From Planctomycetaceae bacterium (GTDB taxonomy: Bacteria; Planctomycetota; Phycisphaerae; Phycisphaerales; SM1A02), in contig NYWY01000016.1 of the NCBI GenBank assembly GCA_002685335.1, positions 1 through 45,760 on the forward strand: 45,760 nt of DNA. The letters are read 5' to 3'. Positions 1 to 7,447 of this stretch are shown here, piece after piece. Every line of letters starts with the position of its first letter. Positions within the stretch are counted from its first letter, which is position 1. Both the position numbers and the translations under genes were made by a program. The notes under the pieces were generated by a model. The model saw only the letters and a list, made by a program, of their open reading frames with translations. It was not told the origin of the DNA and made no database searches.

Positions 1-516
1 TGGCTCGACGCCGACGGTGGCGATCCGACCGCTCCCGGAACCGATCTCACGCTGCTCGGTTCCCGAGACACCGTGATCGCCCAGGGTGCGTTCAACCTGC
101 AGACCGCCGCGTTCGATCCCCCGATCTGCGTACCGGCCGACAGCGTGATCGTCGCGACCATCGCGATCGATCCGTCCACCGACGGGTTCGCCTCCTTCGC
201 GGGCAACGCGTCGCCCAGCACCAGCTCGACCTACGTGTTGAGTGACTCCTGCGGCCTGACCACGTTCACCAAGCTCGAAGACATCGGCTTCCCCGATATC
301 AACTGGGCCGTGGACCTGGAAGCCACGCTCGGCTGTGGTGGCGACGGCTGCGAAGGCGACTTCAACGATGACGGCATCGTCAACGGTGCCGACTTCGGAT
401 CCATCCTCGCGGCCTGGGGCCCCTGCTCGGGATGCCCGGAGGACCTGAATGGCGACGGCGTAGTCAGTGGTGCCGACGTCGGCCTGCTGCTCTCGCTCTG
501 GGGTCCGTGCCCCTGA
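1..516 (+). CDS. C-terminal part of a secreted protein with two dockerin-like repeats (partial)
   Basis: The reading frame is open from base 1, so the N-terminus lies outside the window; 171 codons plus stop are visible. The last 55 or so residues carry two calcium-loop-like repeats, DFNDDGIVNGADFG and DLNGDGVVSGADVG, each followed by a LxxWGPC tail. This is the dockerin-like C-terminal tag found on many secreted Phycisphaerae proteins (often called a GC-type dockerin). The upstream part is rich in Asp, Thr and Ser and looks like an extracellular beta-structured domain; I cannot name it. In the family such tags are thought to serve anchoring or sorting, which is inference here. A strong intrinsic terminator follows 48 bases after the stop, so this is the last gene of its transcript. 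Confidence 0.8.
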   Translation, partial: WLDADGGDPTAPGTDLTLLGSRDTVIAQGAFNLQTAAFDPPICVPADSVIVATIAIDPSTDGFASFAGNASPSTSSTYVLSDSCGLTTFTKLEDIGFPDINWAVDLEATLGCGGDGCEGDFNDDGIVNGADFGSILAAWGPCSGCPEDLNGDGVVSGADVGLLLSLWGPCP

Positions 517-564
517 TCGTCACGCAACGATGACCGACGGGATCTCGGATCCCGCAAGAAAACG

Positions 565-602
565 GGACGGGGCGGTCTTCAAGACCGCCTCGTCCTCTTT
601 TT
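565..602 (+). terminator. Rho-independent terminator
   Basis: Fifteen bases, GGACGGGGCGGTCTT at 565-579, pair with AAGACCGCCTCGTCC at 581-595 with a single G-T mismatch-type pair, and a TCTTTTT tract follows at 596-602. It terminates the dockerin-tagged gene and insulates the MlaE-like gene that starts at 655. Confidence 0.9.
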
Positions 603-654
603 GCCGGCGTCATCGGACGATGCGATCGATCGAAGGCTCGACTACCCTGCACGG

Positions 655-1503
655 ATGTCGTCGCTGGTGCATCCTCTGCTGCTTCCGTTCTCGCGACTGG
701 GAGCGATGCTGGTGAACGGCTTCGCCGGGGTGGGCGCGTTCACTCGATTCGCCGTGACGACCGTGATCTGGACGGTCATGAGTCCGGGACACTGGCTGAG
801 TCGCCGCCGGATCTCGCCCCCGTTGTTCACCGTCGGTGTGGCCAGCATTCCAGTGGTCGCCACCACGGGAATGTTCATCGGAATGATCCTCGCGTTCGAA
901 GGCTTCCGGCAGTTCGACGCCCTCGGACTGGCCGATCGAATGGGCGGGATCATAAATTCGAGCGTCACCAAGCAGATCGGCCCGGTTCTCGCCGCGGTCA
1001 TGGTCGCCGGACGGGTCGGGGGCGCCCTCGCCGCGGAACTGGGCACCATGCGGGTCACCGAGCAGCTGGACGCCATGCGGGCCATGTCCGTGGATCCGAT
1101 TCGCAATCTCGTGGTGCCTCGATTCGTCGCCTGCGTGGTCATGACGCCGATCCTCACGATGTACTCGAATGCCATGGGCGTCTGGGGCGCCTGGGCGGTT
1201 CTGGTCGGACTCTTCGAGGTCAACAGTGCCGACTACTGGTACTACACCGGATTGGTCGTCCACTGGTGGGATCCGTTCGCAGGCATCCTCAAGAGCGTGT
1301 TCTTCGGGGCCGCGATCGGGCTGGTCGCCTGCTGGCGAGGATTCACCTGCGGCGCTGGCGCCAGCGGGGTGGGCCGAGCGGCGACCAGCGCCTTCGTCAC
1401 GAGTTTTCTCGCGATCATCATCCTGAATCTCGTCCTGGCCCAGTTCCTCAACGAGCTCTACTACGTTCTCTTCCCGACCGGCGTGAAGTCGGTGCTGGGA
1501 TGA
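655..1503 (+). CDS. mlaE: MlaE/YrbE-family ABC transporter permease
   Basis: A 282-residue integral membrane protein of the MlaE (YrbE) family, the permease of inner-membrane systems that move phospholipids between the inner and outer membranes. The family core is visible: GMFIGMILAFEGFRQF, then the cytoplasmic motif GPVLAAVMVAGRVGGALAAE and the E-Q-L-DAM segment (TEQLDAMRAM) that couples to the MlaF ATPase, then several hydrophobic helices to the C-terminus. I chose ATG 655 because an upstream TTG at 601 lies inside the preceding terminator. No Shine-Dalgarno precedes 655, but TACCCT at 643-648 ends six bases before the ATG, so the message may be leaderless. The usual partners, MlaF ATPase and MlaD, are not adjacent; the next gene is transglutaminase-like. 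Confidence 0.88.
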   Translation: MSSLVHPLLLPFSRLGAMLVNGFAGVGAFTRFAVTTVIWTVMSPGHWLSRRRISPPLFTVGVASIPVVATTGMFIGMILAFEGFRQFDALGLADRMGGIINSSVTKQIGPVLAAVMVAGRVGGALAAELGTMRVTEQLDAMRAMSVDPIRNLVVPRFVACVVMTPILTMYSNAMGVWGAWAVLVGLFEVNSADYWYYTGLVVHWWDPFAGILKSVFFGAAIGLVACWRGFTCGAGASGVGRAATSAFVTSFLAIIILNLVLAQFLNELYYVLFPTGVKSVLG

Positions 1504-1582
1504 TGGAACCGGCCGGCCCCCTTTCCGCGAATGGCCTGCTGATGCGATGTCTGGACCGTGACCCCCCGACCGGAGTCATCAC

Positions 1583-2830
1583 GTGGCACTGAACTCGACC
1601 CTTCTGGCCATCTTGCTCGCTTCCTCCCTGTCCTCCACCCCGCTGACGCCGATCGTTCCGTCGGCTGGTCAGCAGCAGGCCCCGGCACCCGGTCAGACCC
1701 GGGTGGGCCCCGTCCCGACCGATCCCTGGCCTGCCTGGCCCCTGCCCCCCATCTATCGCTCCGATCCCCGGGGCTACACCGTCGGGCTTTCGATCAATGT
1801 TGGAAGTCTCGGTGACGGCACCAACGGTCCGCTCCTCGCCAGTGCCGGGGGCGATGTGACCATCTCGGCCATCGTCGCAGACAACTTCACGGTCTCGGAT
1901 CTTCGGCATCTCCAGGTCAATGGCGGCGTTCTGGGAATCGCCGGAAGCGAAGCCGGACGATTCCGGGGCTCCTGGGCGTTGGAGGGACCGGAAGACGCTG
2001 ATGTGCGGCGAATCGTCCAGAAGGTTCCGGCGGGTCGGTACAACGGGTTGGTGACCCGGGTCGAATGGCCGGCCATCGCCTTCAGCAGCAGCATCGACGA
2101 GGCCGTGGCGAGTCGCATCACCTGGCCGCGACGTTGGTCTCCGGAAGCCGCGATCCACCTGGGTCCAAGTGAGTTCATCCCGTCCGATTCCGAGGTGTTC
2201 AAGGCATTCGTGAATCGACTCGCGGGCGACCAGCTCCGACGGACGCCGGTGTACCTGGCCGCCAAGGACCTTGTCCGGAAGACCATCCTTGAATTCCGGA
2301 ACGTGGACGGCGTCACGATGGTCCAGGAAGAGGAAGGCCGAATCCGGGGGTATCGACTCAACGGCGCGATCCGGGCGACCCAGATGCTTTCCGCCACCCC
2401 GGGCGATCTCGTCTGCGTGTCGGTCGCCGTGCTCCGAGCGGCGGGCATTCCCGCCCGCCCGGTGATCGGCATCGATTCCGGCAAGGGAACCAAGACCAAG
2501 TCGAAACTTCCTCGGGACCGGACGTCGATGTGCGTCTGGGCCGAGTTCCGGCTCCCCGGGGTGGGCTGGGTTCCGTTCGATCCCTGGCAGATGCGAGGCC
2601 AGGGCCTGGCCAACAAGGATATTCGTCGACCCTGGCGATGGTTCGGAACGATTCGAGATCAGAATCGCCGCGTGGCGATCGCGTACGACTTCGCGCCGTT
2701 CGCCCATGGAAGCGTTCCGGACTGGCCGGCGGGTTGGTCGTGGCAGCTCGGGGTGAACATGAACGAGCGGCTCACGTTCAACAACGTGGTGATGCCGATC
2801 CTCATCAGTCGAGGCCCGGTCAAGCCCTGA
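1583..2830 (+). CDS. Secreted transglutaminase-like protein with altered active site
   Basis: A 415-residue protein starting at GTG 1583; an upstream ATG at 1547 hits a stop after four codons. Residues 1-28 form a signal-peptide-like segment. The transglutaminase-like core is around residues 262-340: LRAAGIPARPV (about 285-294), then SMCVWAEF and GVGWVPFDPW (about 315-335). In the superfamily a Cys about 12 residues before the LRxxGIPAR Arg, a His in HAWxE and an Asp in FDP form the triad. Here the His position is Cys317 (CVW instead of HAW), Asp333 is kept, and the only nearby Cys upstream, Cys278, is closer to the Arg than usual. It may be a non-catalytic or chemically altered member. It follows mlaE by 79 bases on the same strand and may be co-transcribed. 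Confidence 0.75.
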   Translation: MALNSTLLAILLASSLSSTPLTPIVPSAGQQQAPAPGQTRVGPVPTDPWPAWPLPPIYRSDPRGYTVGLSINVGSLGDGTNGPLLASAGGDVTISAIVADNFTVSDLRHLQVNGGVLGIAGSEAGRFRGSWALEGPEDADVRRIVQKVPAGRYNGLVTRVEWPAIAFSSSIDEAVASRITWPRRWSPEAAIHLGPSEFIPSDSEVFKAFVNRLAGDQLRRTPVYLAAKDLVRKTILEFRNVDGVTMVQEEEGRIRGYRLNGAIRATQMLSATPGDLVCVSVAVLRAAGIPARPVIGIDSGKGTKTKSKLPRDRTSMCVWAEFRLPGVGWVPFDPWQMRGQGLANKDIRRPWRWFGTIRDQNRRVAIAYDFAPFAHGSVPDWPAGWSWQLGVNMNERLTFNNVVMPILISRGPVKP

Positions 2831-2860
2831 ACCGGTTCCACTCGTGGAATCCACCCGGAA

Positions 2861-3766
2861 TCAATCGCCGGTGACGGGTTCGATCCTGACCGGCCTGGAG
2901 GTCGAAGCCCCTCGAGATCTTCGGGTGCGGGTGACCCCCGCACCACGGGGATCGCGTTGACGCGACCCACCACCAAGATCGATGACGATTCGTGAATCCC
3001 GTTCCCCGATCCGAACCGGTCCGGAGGCTCGTCGACGAATGAAGTTCTCCGGATCACCGGCCAGTTTCAGATCGCTGCGGAACCGGATCTCGTCCCCTCC
3101 GGACAGCCGGAAACGATGACGAATTCCAAATCCGTCGGAGACCGCGGATGATTCATACGACGGATAGGGAGCCCCGAAACTCGCATCCGCGGAACTGGTT
3201 CCTTCGGCCCCGCCTCCCATGGCGAAGGGACCACGATGGAGCGTCTTGGCCGGCTGTCCATCGATCATCGCCGCCCACAGGGAATCCCCGGCGGGAAGAT
3301 CGACCCGGCCGCCGTCGTCATCCATCACCAGGGTGACCCTCACGGTCCCCCCGATTCGGGTGCCTTCGGTGACCAGCGGATCGAGTGGCAGCCGGACCCG
3401 CAGATCGAACTGGCGTTTCAGGGGTGCGTGATTGACGACGCTTGCGGTTCCCGTCAGACGGGCGCCTCCGCGTGGATCCAGGTCGGCGATCCAGTCGTAC
3501 TCGACCGTGCAATCCGCGTCGTCGATGCGTCGGGAGCCGACGAATCGAATCCCTTCCTCGTGACGAAGACCCGTGATTTGAATGATCAACGGGGGTCCGC
3601 CCTGAGTGCGGAGTTCCAAAGCACCGCGGATCGAGACGGCCCCTTCACGTTCCGGTTCGCGCCCGGTCGGCATGGCGACGGCGACCTCGACGATCACCAT
3701 GAGGACCATGAGGACCGCGAGCACACGGCTCGGCAGGAATGAAACAAGGCATCGGCCGCCCATCAT
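2861..3766 (-). CDS. Secreted protein of unknown function
   Basis: A protein of 301 residues (300 if the adjacent ATG at 3763 is used); AGGGAG lies three to six bases upstream of the two ATGs, which favours these starts over a longer one at 3802. The N-terminus, MMGGRCLVSFLPSRVLAV..., has a basic n-region and a long hydrophobic core ending near AVA, a good signal peptide. The mature part is rich in Gly, Asp and Arg and predicted mostly beta, with segments such as RFDLRVRLPLDPLV and a C-terminal basic tail. I do not recognise a family. It lies 162 bases downstream of dnaE2 on the same strand and converges with the transglutaminase-like gene, whose stop is 30 bases away. Bases 3767-3928, between it and dnaE2, show no clear terminator or other feature. 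Confidence 0.65.
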   Translation of the reverse strand: MMGGRCLVSFLPSRVLAVLMVLMVIVEVAVAMPTGREPEREGAVSIRGALELRTQGGPPLIIQITGLRHEEGIRFVGSRRIDDADCTVEYDWIADLDPRGGARLTGTASVVNHAPLKRQFDLRVRLPLDPLVTEGTRIGGTVRVTLVMDDDGGRVDLPAGDSLWAAMIDGQPAKTLHRGPFAMGGGAEGTSSADASFGAPYPSYESSAVSDGFGIRHRFRLSGGDEIRFRSDLKLAGDPENFIRRRASGPVRIGERDSRIVIDLGGGSRQRDPRGAGVTRTRRSRGASTSRPVRIEPVTGD

Positions 3767-3928
3767 CTTCTCCCTGGGGTCCCGGAAACGGCCCTGTCCC
3801 AATCATCGAATGATCAGCCTCACGAACCAAGCCGAGGGCTCGAACCTGGACTTCACGGGTGGCTGAAAGTCGGCCGGGATGATCCCTGCGGTCTGAACGG
3901 GCATGTCCGGAAAGCATCGCAGGCCGAA

Positions 3929-6900
3929 TCAACGGAAATCACGAGGTCGACTCAGTCGACTCACCGCCCGAGCGGCCGTCCCATCCGAGTCGGAGTCCGA
4001 CGCTTCGCGTCTCGGTTCCGGAAGACGATCGACCCGTCCCACCACCAGATGGACCACGTCGCCTCGGCGTTCGATTCGACCGGAAACCACGATTCCCACC
4101 TCGTGACGAGCAAGCCGACGATGCCGTCGATAGATGCGAGGTTTGAACACCAGGTTGGCGATCCCGGTCTCGTCTTCCAGCGTCATGAAGACGATCCCTC
4201 CCGCGGTCGATGGACGTTGACGAACCAGCACCACCCCCGCCACGGATATCCGGATGCCATCCGGCGTCACCGCTGGATCGTCGAGTTCCACCGCCCGCCG
4301 AACCCCCCGCCCCGCCAGCACGTCACGCAGACACGCGAGCGGGTGACGTTCGAGCGACAGTCCCGACGCGGCATAATCATCGGCGATCGATTCGATCGGC
4401 GGTATCGACGGCAACACCGCTCGCGGCTCCAGAATCCCTCCTCCCGCGTTGCCTCCGGTCACTCCGGATCCACTCGTCACCGCCGATGGCTGGCCGTGGA
4501 TCGCGGAGTCGAACAGTGGAAGCGCCTCGTCACGAAGTTTCTGCAGATGCCAGATCGCCTGCTGTCGATCGAGTCCCATCGACCGAAACGCATCCGCTCG
4601 AGCGAGGCGACGCAGCACCACCATGTTCACTCCGGCCGCCCGCCGAAGGTCTTCAAGCCGCTCGAAGCGGCCATGCGTTCGGAACGCCGCCACCAGACGC
4701 CGGGCCTCGGGTTCACCGAGACCTCGAACCAGTCGAAGCCCGAGCCTGATCGCGGGCTGGTCGACCGCAACCGATGTCCGCCGTCGTGGCTGGTCGCGAC
4801 CGTGACCATCGTCTTCCAGATGATCCCAGGGGCGTGAGCGGGTCCGCTCCAGCGTGCAGTCCCAGTCCGAGGTCGCGACATCGATCCGCCGGACCTCGAC
4901 TCCATGATCCCGAGCGTCGCGAACGATCTGGGCCGGGGCGTAGAACCCCATCGGCTGACTGTTGACCAGGGCCGCGGCGAACGCGGCCGGCTCACGACAT
5001 TTCAACCAGCTTGAGGCGTACACCAGGAGGGCGAAACTCGCCGCATGGGATTCGGGGAAGCCGTACCCGCTGAATCCCTGGATCTGGGTGAAGACCTGCC
5101 GGGCGAATTTCGGGTTGTATCCACGTTCGGCCATGCCGGACTGAAGTCGTTCACCGAAGGCCGCGATGGCATTTCCATGACGTTTCCAGGCCGCGATCGC
5201 ACGACGAAGGGCATCCGCTTCACCGGGCGTGAAACCGGCGGCCACCACCGCCAGGGCCATCGCCTGCTCCTGGAACAACGGGACACCGAGCGTTTTCTGC
5301 AACACCTTTCGAATCGCATCATCGGGATATTCGATCGGGGATTCGCCGTTTCTCCGCCGAAGGTATGGATGCACCATGTCGCCCTGGATCGGTCCCGGGC
5401 GCACGATCGCGACCTCGATCACCAGGTCGTAATAGCACCGGGGTCGAAGCCGGGGAAGCATCGACATCTGGGCTCGCGACTCGATCTGAAAGACCCCCAC
5501 GGTGTCGGCCGCGGAGATCATGTCGTAGACCCGGGGATCCTCGGCGGGAATCGTGTGAAGTTCCATCCGCCGGGGGCCGGTTCGCTCCCGGATGTCGGAG
5601 GCCGGACGGGATGAACGATCCTCGTTGATCAGATCGAGCGTCTTTCGAATGCAGGAAAGCATTCCCAGTGCGAGACAGTCGATCTTCAACATCCCCATGG
5701 CATCGACGTCGTCCTTGTCCCATTCGATCACCGTCCGATCCGGCATCGCCGCGTTCTCCACCGGCACCATCTCCCAGAGCGGTCGGTCCGCGATCACGAA
5801 TCCGCCGACATGCTGGGAAAGGTGCCGGGGGAATCCGAGGATTCCGGATGCGATCTCGAACAGCCTTCGAATCGCCGGGGCTTCGGGATCGACTCCCAGC
5901 GCCCGGACCCGTTCCGCATCGACGATCCCGTCACTCCACCAGTCGATGTCGGCGGAAAGCCTCTGAACCAGGTCGGCGGAAAGCCCCAGAACCATCCCCA
6001 CGTCACGAATCGCGCTTCGGGCGCGATAGGAGATCACCGCCGCGATCAGCGCCGCCCGTTCCCGGCCGTATTTCTCGTACACGTACTGCATCACCTCCTC
6101 GCGGCGCTCGTGTTCGAAGTCGATGTCGATGTCCGGTGGTTCATCCCGCTCGCGACTGATGAACCGCTCGAACAGCATGTCCACCCGCGTCGGATCCACC
6201 GCGGTCATTCCGAGGCAGTAGCACACCGCCGAATTCGCGGCGGCGCCTCGTCCCTGGCAGAGGATGCCGCGGCCGCGGGCGAATCGGACGATGTCATGAA
6301 CGGTCAGAAAGTAGCGGGCGTAGTCGAGTTCCTCGATGAGTGCGAATTCATGTTCGAGTCGTTCGCCCACCGACGGGGGAACGCTCGCGCCGAACCGCTC
6401 CCTCGCCCCGGATGAGACCAGCGATCTCAGGTGGGCCATGGGCGTCTTCCCCACCGGGACGATTTCCGCCGGGTAGCGATATTTCAGATCGTCCATCGAC
6501 CATCCCCCGCACCGATCCGCCAAAATCCGGGTTCGCGCGATCGCTTCGGGAAGATCGACGAATCGATGAATCATCTCGCCTTCACCGTGGAGTCTCCGGA
6601 CGGCTCCCGGATGCAGACGCCGCCCGGCGGTCTCCAACGTGCAACCGTGTCGGATGCACCCCAGGACATCCTGGATCCGTCTTCGGTCCGCGACATGCAT
6701 GTGCACGTCGTTCTGCACGACCAGCGGCACGTCAAGCCGGGCGGCCAGCACCGTGGCCGCCCGGAGATGCCGCTCATCCTCGGGGCCATCAAGTCGCTGG
6801 ATGCCGATGGACAAGGCATCGCGAGCGCCAAGATCCGTGAGGGCCAGCAGACCCTCGAGGAATTCCTGTTCGAAACCACCGATCGGCGCCGCGGGCAGCA

Positions 6901-7447
6901 GGGTCACCAGGACGTCGGCATGGTGCTCCAGGAGATCATGGACCACGAGCCGGCACCGCCCCTTGGCTGTTCGCCGCTTGCCGATGGTGAGCAGTCGACA
7001 GATCGTGGCCCATCCCCGAACACTGGTGGCGTGCAACGCGACTTCGATCCGATCCGCCGGTGGTGAGTGAGGCGTCTGGCGTTCCCAGTCTTCGCCCGCC
7101 GCCGCCACGATTCGATCCCGCCAGAGTTCCAATCGCGTCCCGGGCACCAGACGGATCCCCGCCTCCCTGGCCGCGACGTGCGCCCGAACCATCCCGGCCA
7201 CCGAATGACGGTCGGTGATCGCGATCGCCGCGGCCCCCAGCGCCGCCGCTTCCCGTACCAGTTCTTCGGGCTGGCTCGCCCCCCGGAGGAAGGAGTAGTT
7301 GCTGGCGACCACCAGATCCACGAACGTCGACCCACGATCGCACGGCGAGCGATGGTCACCATCGCTCGAACGCCATGGATGAGGCGAGATCTTCTCCGGC
7401 GGCTGGTCAGGCATGGTCGGCCTCCGAATCTCGAACCGGAGTCCCAT
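3929..7447 (-). CDS. dnaE2: Error-prone DNA polymerase III alpha subunit DnaE2
   Basis: A 1172-residue C-family polymerase of the DnaE2/ImuC type, which extends DNA past lesions with its helpers ImuA and ImuB. Domains in order: a PHP domain from about residue 43 (VDLVVASNYSFLRGAS, ITDRHSVAG, QNDVHMH), the palm with GRGAAANSAVCYCLG at about 400 and the catalytic Asp cluster PDIDIDF at about 438-444, fingers with FQIESRAQMSMLPRLRP and RPGPIQG, a helix-hairpin-helix segment (GLRLVRGLGEPEARRL) and a C-terminal OB fold (ISVAGVVLVRQRP, GIVFMTLEDETG). The length fits DnaE2 rather than replicative DnaE1. Its ATG at 7447 follows the imuB stop with no gap (TGAATG), so translation is probably coupled. 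It completes the imuA-imuB-dnaE2 cassette. Confidence 0.95.
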   Translation of the reverse strand: MGLRFEIRRPTMPDQPPEKISPHPWRSSDGDHRSPCDRGSTFVDLVVASNYSFLRGASQPEELVREAAALGAAAIAITDRHSVAGMVRAHVAAREAGIRLVPGTRLELWRDRIVAAAGEDWERQTPHSPPADRIEVALHATSVRGWATICRLLTIGKRRTAKGRCRLVVHDLLEHHADVLVTLLPAAPIGGFEQEFLEGLLALTDLGARDALSIGIQRLDGPEDERHLRAATVLAARLDVPLVVQNDVHMHVADRRRIQDVLGCIRHGCTLETAGRRLHPGAVRRLHGEGEMIHRFVDLPEAIARTRILADRCGGWSMDDLKYRYPAEIVPVGKTPMAHLRSLVSSGARERFGASVPPSVGERLEHEFALIEELDYARYFLTVHDIVRFARGRGILCQGRGAAANSAVCYCLGMTAVDPTRVDMLFERFISRERDEPPDIDIDFEHERREEVMQYVYEKYGRERAALIAAVISYRARSAIRDVGMVLGLSADLVQRLSADIDWWSDGIVDAERVRALGVDPEAPAIRRLFEIASGILGFPRHLSQHVGGFVIADRPLWEMVPVENAAMPDRTVIEWDKDDVDAMGMLKIDCLALGMLSCIRKTLDLINEDRSSRPASDIRERTGPRRMELHTIPAEDPRVYDMISAADTVGVFQIESRAQMSMLPRLRPRCYYDLVIEVAIVRPGPIQGDMVHPYLRRRNGESPIEYPDDAIRKVLQKTLGVPLFQEQAMALAVVAAGFTPGEADALRRAIAAWKRHGNAIAAFGERLQSGMAERGYNPKFARQVFTQIQGFSGYGFPESHAASFALLVYASSWLKCREPAAFAAALVNSQPMGFYAPAQIVRDARDHGVEVRRIDVATSDWDCTLERTRSRPWDHLEDDGHGRDQPRRRTSVAVDQPAIRLGLRLVRGLGEPEARRLVAAFRTHGRFERLEDLRRAAGVNMVVLRRLARADAFRSMGLDRQQAIWHLQKLRDEALPLFDSAIHGQPSAVTSGSGVTGGNAGGGILEPRAVLPSIPPIESIADDYAASGLSLERHPLACLRDVLAGRGVRRAVELDDPAVTPDGIRISVAGVVLVRQRPSTAGGIVFMTLEDETGIANLVFKPRIYRRHRRLARHEVGIVVSGRIERRGDVVHLVVGRVDRLPEPRREASDSDSDGTAARAVSRLSRPRDFR

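Noticed and set aside
2829..2849. Small inverted repeats after the transglutaminase-like gene
   Set aside because: GAACCGGTTC and TTCCAC/GTGGAA have loops too small or stems too short and no T tract; not a supported terminator.
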